From NCBI GenBank assembly GCA_900551815.1, contig URXE01000007.1, positions 1 to 44,699 of the forward strand: a stretch of 44,699 nt of DNA. The letters are read 5' to 3'. A program made the position numbers and the translations under genes. The notes below the pieces were generated by a model, which searched no databases, was not told the origin of the DNA, and was given only the letters and a program-made list of their open reading frames with translations. Source of the DNA: an uncultured Collinsella sp. GTDB taxonomy: Bacteria; Actinomycetota; Coriobacteriia; Coriobacteriales; Coriobacteriaceae. This document shows, piece after piece, positions 6,908 through 14,007 of this stretch (position 1 is its first letter; the number at the start of each line of letters is the position of its first letter).

Positions 6908-7750
6908 CTAACCCAGCAGCTTATCCAGCGCCACCGCAATACCGTCTTCGTTGTTATTGGCGGTCACCATCTGGGCCACAGCCTTGACCTCGTCGACGGC
7001 GTTACCCATGGCAACACCGGTACCCGCCCACTCAATCATGGACTTGTCGTTCTGGCCGTCGCCAAACGATACGACCTCGCCGGCATCGATGCCGAGCTTG
7101 GGCAGGGCACCCTCGAGCGCACGGGCTTTGTCGATACCGGGCGCCGTAAACTCAAAGTACCAGTCAGCCGTAAACATGCCCGAAAGCGTCTGCTTAAAGG
7201 GCGCGTACATCTCCTCGTGATGCGCTTGCAAATAGGCCGGGTCGCCCGCAGTGAGTAGCTTGTCCACAGGATAAGTATCCACGACCTCATGCAAGCTCTC
7301 GACCTCACGGATCTTAAGATCGCACGCGTCGCGCTCATACTTGACGATATTCTTCTGCGAGCCGTCAGGCAGCGTGATCATGCAATGATACGAGTCCTCG
7401 ACATGCAGATCGCGACCGAGCGAAATCATAGGGATCACGTCAAAATTACGCAGGTGATCAATCAGGCGATGCAATTCGTCGGCAGGCATAGCCTGATCGA
7501 ACAGCACCTCGTCGGTCTGGGCATCGACGACGTGAGCGCCGTTAAAGGCCACCAGCAGACCGTCATGGTTTTGAAGGTCGAGCTCCTGCGCCAAGGCGTG
7601 CAGCCCCCATGCGGGACGGCCCGAAGCCAAAATGAGCTTAATGCCCGACTCCTGCGCCGCGAGCAGCTTCTCGCGCGTACGCGGGCTAATCACTTTCTGG
7701 TCGTTGGTGAGCGTACCGTCGATATCCATTGCGATGGCTTTGATTGCCAT
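6908..7750 (-). CDS. Cof-type HAD-IIB family hydrolase
   Basis: This 280-residue phosphatase opens with MAIKAIAMDIDGTLTND, where DIDGT is HAD motif I. Motif II is in LILASGRP, and motif IV is VVSFGDGQNDKSMIEWAGTGVAMGNA with the final ND acidic pair. The large cap after motif II and the overall length are those of the Cof/YidA/YwpJ group, which hydrolyse sugar phosphates, FMN or pyridoxal phosphate with broad specificity. The ATG at 7748-7750 follows GGGAGG; upstream in-frame codons to 7867 lack a ribosome site. A terminator follows at once, so it is monocistronic or the first gene of an attenuated operon with 6185-6844. Confidence 0.9.
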   Translation of the reverse strand: MAIKAIAMDIDGTLTNDQKVISPRTREKLLAAQESGIKLILASGRPAWGLHALAQELDLQNHDGLLVAFNGAHVVDAQTDEVLFDQAMPADELHRLIDHLRNFDVIPMISLGRDLHVEDSYHCMITLPDGSQKNIVKYERDACDLKIREVESLHEVVDTYPVDKLLTAGDPAYLQAHHEEMYAPFKQTLSGMFTADWYFEFTAPGIDKARALEGALPKLGIDAGEVVSFGDGQNDKSMIEWAGTGVAMGNAVDEVKAVAQMVTANNNEDGIAVALDKLLG

Positions 7751-8357
7751 ATATGCCTCCCTGTCATTGAACAACCTTGTCTGAGCCATCATACAGAACA
7801 CCCACCGCGACTCTGTTTGCAACGGGCAAAAAGTCATATATTGTCTCAAACATGAACGGGACGCCATCTCGGGGCTCAGTCGTTCCAGCCCAAACGCCGA
7901 GCCACCACATGCAAAGCTGGCGACACCAATCGCGACCGTTCCACAAATCTCATTTCATCCCGTAGAAAAAAATTCAAAATTAGTTCTTGTCAAATCAGCA
8001 AAACGAACGTACTTTAAAGATGACCGCTCCGGTGGTCATCGTTTGATCGAGCATATTCAGTTTCAGTTTTCAGCGTGTAAGAGAAAGAAGATCGGCAAAG
8101 TACAACCCCAAACGCAATGACAACTTAATGAGGTAACTGCCACATGTGAGGCACCCAGGGCATTGCTGTCTCGATTTTGAGCACGATGCCTTCCGCCTTG
8201 CATGGGCCGTTCCATCCCGCCCCTGCAGCAACTGCCTCACGGGCTCATTGAAAACCGCATAGCACCCCAACGTCAGCACATCACCCACGGCAAGCACATC
8301 ACTCACGACAACCAACACATCAACAAACAGCACGAACATCAACCGATTGGAGAAGCT
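7751..8357. other. About 600-bp stretch without a supported gene
   Basis: This gap separates the minus-strand Cof-type gene from the plus-strand cassette. A hairpin GATGACC-N8-GGTCATC lies at 8019-8040 with no T-run. Tandem repeats lie at 8275-8341 (listed separately). An ORF reading through from 8202 has a low-complexity His-rich translation caused by those repeats and is not supported. Confidence 0.5.
8275..8341. repeat. Iteron-like tandem direct repeats before the ClpP/VirD4 cassette
   Basis: AGCACATCACCCACGGCA (8275-8292) is followed directly by AGCACATCACTCACGACA (8293-8310), matching at 16 of 18 positions. Degenerate copies follow with CACATCA at 8316 and AACATCA at 8335, giving core spacings of 18, 21 and 19 bases. 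They end about 17 bases before the first gene of the cassette and could be operator sites or iterons. Confidence 0.6.
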
Positions 8358-8567
8358 ATGACAAACCACCACGCTGAAGACGGCGATAAGAAAAGCATTC
8401 TGGATGCCCGCATTGAGCGAGCATATGCAAACGAATATGACGCCGCCTTTGCCGCCGCGACCATCAAGAACTACGCGTCGCTACCGCTCGCGACGATCTT
8501 GGCCGACCGCCCTCAACTGCTGAAGCACTGCACAAAGATCATGGGGACCCCGACATTCGCAAGCTGA
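8358..8567 (+). pseudogene. 5' part of a frameshifted gene of unknown function
   Basis: The ATG at 8358 follows GGAGAAGCT and codes 69 residues before TGA at 8565-8567. Only the first 63 or so residues (MTNHHAEDGDKKSILDARIE onward, ending LLKHCTKIMG) look natural. The frame used by the downstream ORF is open across the junction and continues DPDIRKLTDPYAPKR. One missing base in the G4-A-C4 tract at 8543-8551 would join them into a protein of about 296 residues. No family is recognised. It is the first gene of a three-gene co-directional cassette with the ClpP-like and VirD4-like genes. Confidence 0.6.
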
Positions 8568-8632
8568 CAGACCCCTATGCCCCAAAACGCGACAACGATT
8601 CGTACGTTCTTACCGTAGGCTGCCTAGCCCAT

Positions 8633-9247
8633 ATGCTTACGGCGCTCGACACGAAACTCAAGCTCGAATGGGAACCCGACGAGCGTCATGAACTCGAAAG
8701 CAAGCGGAACACCCTGCGCACCGCACTGTTCCTTCCGTTGGACGGCCTCAAGCGCTGCAACGTCGAGCTCAATACACGGGCGCGGCAAAAGCCCGGGACC
8801 ACGGGGCAGAAAACTCCAAGACCCCATGCGGCCATCGTCGACCGCAACCGATATAACCGCATGACCGCGCACTTTTCCGCCGAGGGAGCAGCCATAAGGA
8901 CGCTGATTGACCTGCTGTGCCTCCTGAGCATCAACGAGCTATTTGAGGGCTATCTCGCCCTTGTTCCCGCGACGGCACCCAAGTCGGTAGCAAAGATCAT
9001 CGAGACCTGCAGACGCCAGTTTGAGCGCCATCGCAATGGCAGCGAGATGAACGCCAGCATCGCGCAGTACTACGCGGCTCATTACAAAAATGACGGATGT
9101 GCCCCTGTCGAGCATCAGCTGCGGCTCGCCTACACCACGCCCGCCGCAACGCTCCATCGCTTTGGAGCCCTTGGCGCTTGCGAGCCGCACGAACAGGCAG
9201 CCTGCCCCACAACCGAGCTCGATCTCAGGCTCGGACGAACCCTGTAG
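8633..9247 (+). CDS. 3' part of the frameshifted unknown protein (cassette gene 1)
   Basis: This is the main body of the unknown protein, 204 residues from the first in-frame ATG. The frame is open back to about 8546 and that ATG has no ribosome site, so translation probably belongs to the gene starting at 8358. The protein is largely helical and charged (LKLEWEPDERHELESKRNTL), with a hydrophobic stretch LIDLLCLLSINELFEGYLAL in the middle and several Cys and His residues near the end. No catalytic motif or signal peptide is visible. It ends 63 bases before the ClpP-like gene. Function unknown; context suggests a partner or substrate adaptor of the protease/ATPase pair. Confidence 0.6.
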   Translation: MLTALDTKLKLEWEPDERHELESKRNTLRTALFLPLDGLKRCNVELNTRARQKPGTTGQKTPRPHAAIVDRNRYNRMTAHFSAEGAAIRTLIDLLCLLSINELFEGYLALVPATAPKSVAKIIETCRRQFERHRNGSEMNASIAQYYAAHYKNDGCAPVEHQLRLAYTTPAATLHRFGALGACEPHEQAACPTTELDLRLGRTL

Positions 9248-9310
9248 CCCGCCAGCCCCTCCGCGGGCAACAATCCTATTCCACAACACAACCAACAGAA
9301 AGGAGTCCTC

Positions 9311-9928
9311 ATGGACACCAATCATTCCCCCATCATCAGCCCCCTCACCATGCGTGAATCCGCCCGAGGTATCACGCTCACCAGCATTTACGATGAGATG
9401 CTCGCCCGTCGCGAGCTCTCCGTCATGGGAAACATCGAAACCCCGATGGCCCACGACCTATGCCAGCAGATCCGCCTGCTCGATGCCACCGACCCCAGCC
9501 GCCCCATCACCATATTTGTCGCCAGCGCCGGCGGAAGCGTGCGATCGGGTCTTGCGATCTATGACGCCATGCGCCTCGCATCGTGCCCCATCCGCACCGT
9601 CTGCCTGGAATTCGCCGCGTCCATGGGCGCCGTGATCTTTATGGGCGGCGACGATCGCCGTATGGCGCCCCATGCAGAGCTCATGATTCACGACCCGCTG
9701 ATCCCCCAGGGGGCAGGCGGCTCGGCACTTGCGCTGCAGGAAACCAGCCGGCGTCTCATGCAGACCCGCAAGACCCTCACGCAAATCCTCTCGGACCGCA
9801 GCGGCCTCACGCCCAAGCGCATCCAGTCCCTCACTGCAAAAGACACCTACCTTTCGGCCGAGCGCGCCGTCGAGCTCGGCTTTGCCCACGAAATCCTCTC
9901 GACCACCAAGGAGGTCGCCCATGTCTAA
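9311..9928 (+). CDS. ClpP-like serine protease associated with a VirD4-like ATPase
   Basis: This 205-residue protein has the ClpP/crotonase fold. The oxyanion loop SAGGSVRSGLAIYD is followed by the catalytic Ser in EFAASMGAVIFMGG (about 103), the catalytic His in AELMIHDPLIPQG (about 122), and a probable Asp in LTAKDTYLSAERAVELGF (about 175). The triad therefore looks complete. It diverges clearly from housekeeping ClpP: no propeptide is evident and the head-domain sequence differs. The ATG follows AAAGGAG. The last 8 bases overlap the start of the VirD4-like gene (ATGTCTAA), so the two products are made in a coupled way. ClpP-like proteins coded beside VirD4/TraG ATPases suggest proteolysis linked to DNA or protein transfer, or a defence role. 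The substrate is unknown. Confidence 0.82.
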   Translation: MDTNHSPIISPLTMRESARGITLTSIYDEMLARRELSVMGNIETPMAHDLCQQIRLLDATDPSRPITIFVASAGGSVRSGLAIYDAMRLASCPIRTVCLEFAASMGAVIFMGGDDRRMAPHAELMIHDPLIPQGAGGSALALQETSRRLMQTRKTLTQILSDRSGLTPKRIQSLTAKDTYLSAERAVELGFAHEILSTTKEVAHV

Positions 9929-11225
9929 CCTCGCCAGCCGCCTCGCCGCATCTGAGTCCGCATCGTCCACCATCCTCGCCAAGGATCGAACGCTTTCCTG
10001 CGACACCCGCCAAACGGGACTCAACAACAACGCACTTGTAATCGGCCCCTCGGGAGCCGGCAAGACCCGAAACGTCCTCAAGCCCAACCTGCTGCAAATG
10101 AACGCAAGCTACATCGTGCTCGACACCAAAGGCACGCTCTGTCGCGAAGTGGGACCCGTGCTGGCAGCCCACGGTTACCGCGTGCAATGTCTCAACTTCG
10201 CCGAACTCAACACCGTCCCGGCCCTTGCGCCCGGCATCGAGCGCTGCGGCTACAACCCCCTGAGGCACATTCGCCGCAAGGCGAACGGCAGGCCCAACCA
10301 GCAGGACATCCTCTCGGTGGCAAAGGCCATCTGCCCCATCGAGGACAACAACCAGCCTTTTTGGGATCATGCGGCGGCAAACCTGCTGTCGTGTCTTATC
10401 GCCTACGTCACCGAACAGCTACCCGCCGACGAGCAGACGATCAGCTCGGTCATCAAGCTGATCGAGCACCTGCAGGACGGTGCCACGGGTCGATTGTTTG
10501 ACGACCTGATCACGACCGACCCCCAAAGCTATGCCCTCTCGCTATGGCGGCGCTACGCCATTACGCAAAATGCCGAGCGCATGCACGCGAGCATCGTCGG
10601 TATCCTTGCCGAAAAGGTCATGTGTCTGGGATTCGACGGTGCGGCACAGCTCTATCGCGAGTGCCATCAGGTGGACTTCGCTTCCATGGGACACACCCCC
10701 TGCGCCCTGTTTGTAACCGTGAGCGATATTGACCGCAATCTCGATCCGCTGACCGGCCTCTTTATTACGCAGGCGTTTATGGGCCTCATTCGCGAAGCCG
10801 ATAGGCAGCCCAACGGCAGCCTGCCCGTGCCCGTGCGCTTTATGCTCGATGACTTCGCAAATCTGCAGATCCCCCAGATCGACAACGTGCTCTCGATTAT
10901 CCGAAGCCGCAACATCTGGGCAACGCTGCTGCTGCAGTCGACCAACCAGCTCGATGCGCTCTATGGCGAGGCACGCGCACGCTCCATCATGGGCAACTGT
11001 GACACGCATCTGGTGCTGGCGTTCCAGGATCCCGAGAGCGCCCGGGTGTTTTCCGACCGCGCCGACGCGCTGCCCAGCACACTCATGGCGACGCCGATCG
11101 ATCGCTCGTGGCTCTTTGTGCGCGGCCACACTCCCGAACAGGTCGAGCGCTTTAGGCTCGAAGACCATCCGCTCTACGGGGAGCTGCCCGAGGCGCAGCG
11201 AGACCATGCGGAGGCCGAGATCTAG
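9921..11225 (+). CDS. VirD4/TraG-type (TraM-recognition) coupling ATPase, without membrane anchor
   Basis: This 434-residue RecA-fold ATPase of the VirD4/TraG/FtsK-HerA class has Walker A GPSGAGKTR (about residues 43-51). Next comes the DTKG motif typical of VirD4 (YIVLDTKGTLCREVG), then Walker B in VRFMLDDFANL, followed by LSIIRSRNIWATLLLQSTNQL, a sensor region typical of conjugative coupling proteins. Unlike VirD4 there is no N-terminal membrane pair: it begins MSNLASRLAASESAS and reaches the Walker motif at once. The ATG has GGAGG upstream and overlaps the protease gene. No relaxase, VirB4 or pilus genes flank it; pgi follows on the opposite strand. It may be a conjugative-element remnant or a self-standing ATPase-protease system. 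Confidence 0.85.
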   Translation: MSNLASRLAASESASSTILAKDRTLSCDTRQTGLNNNALVIGPSGAGKTRNVLKPNLLQMNASYIVLDTKGTLCREVGPVLAAHGYRVQCLNFAELNTVPALAPGIERCGYNPLRHIRRKANGRPNQQDILSVAKAICPIEDNNQPFWDHAAANLLSCLIAYVTEQLPADEQTISSVIKLIEHLQDGATGRLFDDLITTDPQSYALSLWRRYAITQNAERMHASIVGILAEKVMCLGFDGAAQLYRECHQVDFASMGHTPCALFVTVSDIDRNLDPLTGLFITQAFMGLIREADRQPNGSLPVPVRFMLDDFANLQIPQIDNVLSIIRSRNIWATLLLQSTNQLDALYGEARARSIMGNCDTHLVLAFQDPESARVFSDRADALPSTLMATPIDRSWLFVRGHTPEQVERFRLEDHPLYGELPEAQRDHAEAEI

Positions 11226-11303
11226 GCGCAGGGTTCTCGCAGCGCGCGGCGCCCCGGCGATGTTCCGCAAGGGCCGTGCGCCCCGGGACCACGGCAAAGC
11301 AAA

Positions 11304-11333
11304 GGGGCCCGCATCCGATAGGATACGGGCCCC
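11304..11333 (-). terminator. Terminator of pgi
   Basis: GGGGCCCG-c-ATCC pairs with GGAT-a-CGGGCCCC around a GATA loop, and the minus strand continues with TTTGCTTT. It lies between the convergent VirD4-like and pgi stops and may also end the plus-strand cassette. Confidence 0.75.
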
Positions 11334-11366
11334 TGACTATAAGGCGCGATGCGTTAACAGCAGCGA

Positions 11367-13061
11367 CTACTTGCGGTGAGCGCGGTAGAACTCGATGAGC
11401 GCCTGGGTCGAAGCGTCCTGCTCGGCCTTGGCGGCGTCGTCGTGGAAGGCAGGGGTAATCTGCTTGGCAAGCTGCTTGCCCAGCTCGACGCCCCACTGGT
11501 CGTAGGAGTCGATGCCCCAGACCGTGCCCTCGACGAACGTGATGTGCTCGTACAGGGCGATGAGCTCGCCGAGTGCAAACGGGGTCAGCGTGTCGCCGAA
11601 GATCGAGGTCGTCGGGCGGTTGCCCTCAAAGCAGCGAGCCGGGACGATCTGCTCGGGCGTGCCCTCGGCACGAACCTCGTCGGCCGTCTTGCCAAAGGCG
11701 AGCGCCTTGGTCTGGGCCAGGAAGTTGCCCAGGAACAGCTCGTGCACGTCCTGACCGCTATCGGTCGCAGGGTTGGCGGTATTGACGAAGGCGATGAAGT
11801 CGGCCGGAACCACCACGGTGCCCTGGTGCAGCAGCTGGTAGAAGGCATGCTGGCCGTTGGTGCCGGGCTCGCCCCAGAAGATCTCACCGGTGTCGGAGGT
11901 CACGGCGCTGCCGTCCCAGCGGACATGCTTGCCGTTGGACTCCATGGTGAGCTGCTGCAGGTAGGCCGGGAAACGGTGCAGGTACTGGCAGTACGGAAGC
12001 ACGGCGTGGCTCTTGGAACCGAAGAAGTTGACGTACCAGACGTTGAGCAGGCCCATCAGCGCGACGGCGTTGTTCTCGAGCGGGGTGTTGCAGAAGTACT
12101 CGTCGATGACGTGGAAGCCCTCGAGGAACTGCTGGAAACGCTCGGGGCCGAGCACGACGATCAGCGACAGGCCCACGGCGGAGTCGACGGAGTAGCGGCC
12201 GCCGACCCAGTTCCAGAAACCGAAGGCGTTGGCGGGGTCGATACCGAAGGCCTCAACCTTCTCGAGTGCGGTGGAGACGGCGACGAAGTGCTTTGCCACG
12301 GCCTCGGCGTTCTGCTCATCGGAGCCGTCGATGGCGCCCTGAGCTTTGAGCTGCTCGAGCATCCAGGTCTTGACCTCGCGGGCGTTGGTGAGGGTCTCGA
12401 GCGTGGTGAAGGTCTTGGAGACGATGATCACGAGCGTGGTCTCGGGATCCAAACCCTTGAGCTTCTCGGCCTGGTCGTTGGGGTCGATGTTGGAGATATA
12501 GCGGCAGTCGATGCCGGCGTCGGCATAGGGACGCAGAGCCTCGTAAGCCATGACCGGGCCAAGGTCGGAGCCACCGATGCCGATGGACACCAGGTGCTCG
12601 ATCCTCTTGCCGGTAACACCCTTCCACTCACCGGAGCGCACGCGCTCGGCGAAGGCATACATGCGGTCGAGAACCTCGTGCACGTCGGCGACGACGTCCT
12701 GGCCGTCGACGATGAGCTGGCCCTTCTCGCTTGCCGGGCGGCGCAGCGCGGTGTGCAGGACGGCGCGGTCCTCGGTGGTGTTGATGTGCTCGCCGGAGAA
12801 CATGGCGTCGCGGCGCTCCTCGAGCTTCACCTCGCGGGCAAGATCGCACAGCAGCTTGACGGTCTCATCGGTCACCAGGTTCTTCGACAGATCGAAGTGC
12901 AGGTCACCGGCGTCAAAGCTCAGCTTGTTCACGCGCTCGGCATCGGCGGCGAACCAGGCCTTGAGGTCGATACCTTCGGCCTCGAGCTTCTCCTGATGAG
13001 CCTCGAGCGCCTTCCAAGCGGCGGTCGACGTAGCATCGATAGGTGCGGCAACAGTTGCCAT
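11367..13061 (-). CDS. pgi: Glucose-6-phosphate isomerase
   Basis: This 564-residue cytoplasmic enzyme interconverts glucose 6-phosphate and fructose 6-phosphate. The sugar-phosphate site VSIGGSDLGPVMAYEAL (about 155-171), the SKTFTTLETLTN block, the PGI signature GGRYSVDSAVGLS and the catalytic His region SNGKHVRW are all present. The length fits the bacterial family. The start ATG (13059-13061) lies behind GAGGAGG; an upstream in-frame codon at 13088 lacks a ribosome site. The 5' leader holds a perfect 8-bp hairpin (CGGGCGCA/TGCGCCCG, 13080-13103) just above the ribosome site. A terminator follows the stop. Confidence 0.96.
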   Translation of the reverse strand: MATVAAPIDATSTAAWKALEAHQEKLEAEGIDLKAWFAADAERVNKLSFDAGDLHFDLSKNLVTDETVKLLCDLAREVKLEERRDAMFSGEHINTTEDRAVLHTALRRPASEKGQLIVDGQDVVADVHEVLDRMYAFAERVRSGEWKGVTGKRIEHLVSIGIGGSDLGPVMAYEALRPYADAGIDCRYISNIDPNDQAEKLKGLDPETTLVIIVSKTFTTLETLTNAREVKTWMLEQLKAQGAIDGSDEQNAEAVAKHFVAVSTALEKVEAFGIDPANAFGFWNWVGGRYSVDSAVGLSLIVVLGPERFQQFLEGFHVIDEYFCNTPLENNAVALMGLLNVWYVNFFGSKSHAVLPYCQYLHRFPAYLQQLTMESNGKHVRWDGSAVTSDTGEIFWGEPGTNGQHAFYQLLHQGTVVVPADFIAFVNTANPATDSGQDVHELFLGNFLAQTKALAFGKTADEVRAEGTPEQIVPARCFEGNRPTTSIFGDTLTPFALGELIALYEHITFVEGTVWGIDSYDQWGVELGKQLAKQITPAFHDDAAKAEQDASTQALIEFYRAHRK

Positions 13062-13186
13062 AGAGTCCTCCTCAGCATACGGGCGCACGCCTCCATGCGC
13101 CCGGACATTCAGATGCCACTATTCTAGCGCAGGTCAAGACTATAATCAGCGAGCGTTGCGAATCGGCCCCCAAACGGCAACCGACC

Positions 13187-13202
13187 AAAAAGGGACAGGT
13201 TT
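13187..13202. repeat. 16-bp dispersed direct repeat, copy 1
   Basis: AAAAAGGGACAGGTTT occurs here and, identically and in the same orientation, at 13921-13936. The two copies flank the half-length iron-ADH-like gene. Confidence 0.8.
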
Positions 13203-13250
13203 ATTTTGGCAGGTCAAACGCTTTACCAACCAAAAATAACCCATCCCTTT
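13189..13250. repeat. Imperfect palindrome (21-bp arms) downstream of the ADH-like gene
   Basis: AAAGGGACAGGTTTATTTTGG (13189-13209) pairs with the segment at 13230-13250 at 17 of 21 positions, with a 20-base loop. On the minus strand the stem is followed by TTTTTGG, so it may terminate the ADH-like gene. It also contains one copy of the 16-bp repeat. Confidence 0.6.
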
Positions 13251-13260
13251 ATGGCAGATA

Positions 13261-13785
13261 TTAGGCCGCGGTGCACACACTGCCGAGCAGCTCGCGCAGA
13301 GGAGACCCGATGCCCTCCAGCAGTTCGGGCGCGATGATGGCAAAAACGGGAACCTCACCGGCGCCCACGACGGCAGGCACCTTGCCCTCCGAGACAATGC
13401 ATCCATAAGGCACAAAGCCGTCTTCGCCGGCATCGATCGCTGCCATGCGACGGGCGAGTTCGCGTGCAAAGCCGGCAGCATCGGCATCGCCAATCGCCAA
13501 GACAAAGTCCACGCCTTCGTCGGTCGCCAGGGCCACGGCTTCGTCGATCAGCTCGTCTTCCCCGTCGCCCTCAACCGAGCCGCAGCGGAAAAGTACACGC
13601 TCGAGTAGTGCTCGATCAAGCGAGCCAAGTGCCGCTGAGACAAGCTCATCGCACGTATGCTTGTCACCGCCCAGCACGACCAGCGCCTTGGTGCCACCGT
13701 AGTGAGCGACCAATCGCCCGCACCAGCGAGCCACGTCTCCATCCGCAACAAGGCGCGTCGGCATACCAAACCCATAATTGACCAT
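13261..13785 (-). CDS. Half-length iron-containing alcohol dehydrogenase-like protein
   Basis: About 174 residues resemble only the N-terminal nucleotide-binding half of the iron-ADH family, which is normally about 380 residues. The start MVNYGFGMPTRLVADGDVAR aligns with the family's opening (F-x-x-PTxxxxGxG). KALVVLGGDKH matches the first Rossmann strand, and DEGVDFVLAIGDADAAG sits where the family has the NAD-binding DFIIAIGGGSxxDxAK motif. The GGGS glycines are replaced by DADA, and the iron-binding C-terminal half is missing. It cannot be a working dehydrogenase of this family. A longer start at 13836 is possible but has a weaker ribosome site. Identical 16-bp repeats flank it, hinting at insertion or deletion. 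It may be a remnant or a repurposed domain. Confidence 0.6.
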   Translation of the reverse strand: MVNYGFGMPTRLVADGDVARWCGRLVAHYGGTKALVVLGGDKHTCDELVSAALGSLDRALLERVLFRCGSVEGDGEDELIDEAVALATDEGVDFVLAIGDADAAGFARELARRMAAIDAGEDGFVPYGCIVSEGKVPAVVGAGEVPVFAIIAPELLEGIGSPLRELLGSVCTAA

Positions 13786-13920
13786 CTTTCCCACAACCCT
13801 TCCGTGCGTATAGGCGGTATCAATCGTTAGGCTCATGCTACGAAGCGAGGTTTTCCGAGCTGTTTCGCACTCTTTAGAGCTGCGTTAAAAACCCGATGCA
13901 GCCGCACGACCATACCTGCT

Positions 13921-13936
13921 AAAAAGGGACAGGTTT
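13921..13936. repeat. 16-bp dispersed direct repeat, copy 2
   Basis: Identical to 13187-13202. Its last T is the first base of the -35 element of the polymerase promoter. Confidence 0.8.
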
Positions 13937-13964
13937 TGACGATGTCCGAACGAGCAGGTATTAT
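13936..13964 (+). promoter_or_regulatory. Sigma70 promoter of the Y-family polymerase operon
   Basis: TTGACG (13936-13941) and TATTAT (13959-13964) are spaced by exactly 17 bases, giving a start near 13971. LexA-type boxes follow directly. Confidence 0.75.
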
Positions 13965-13995
13965 CGAACAGGTATTCGATAAGAACATATGTTTG
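13965..13995. promoter_or_regulatory. Two LexA-type SOS boxes
   Basis: CGAAC-AGGT-ATTCG (13965-13978) differs from the Gram-positive LexA consensus CGAAC-N4-GTTCG at one position. AGAAC-ATAT-GTTTG (13982-13995) differs at two. Their centres are 17 bases apart and lie between the -10 element and the ribosome site, a normal place for repression of a damage-induced polymerase. Confidence 0.75.
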
Positions 13996-14007
13996 ATGGG
14001 AGGACGC

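Noticed and set aside
8202..8357. N-terminal extension of cassette gene 1 starting at 8202
   Set aside because: The His-rich peptide repeat is only the translation of the direct DNA repeats; the ATG at 8358 has a clear ribosome site.
11376..13127. 583-codon ORF opposite pgi
   Set aside because: Antisense of a clear pgi gene; composition is that of a reversed codon pattern (long runs of Gly/Val/Asp) and there is no ribosome site.
13146..13505. 119-codon ORF on the minus strand near the palindrome
   Set aside because: Overlaps the ADH-like gene in another frame, runs through the palindrome, no ribosome site.
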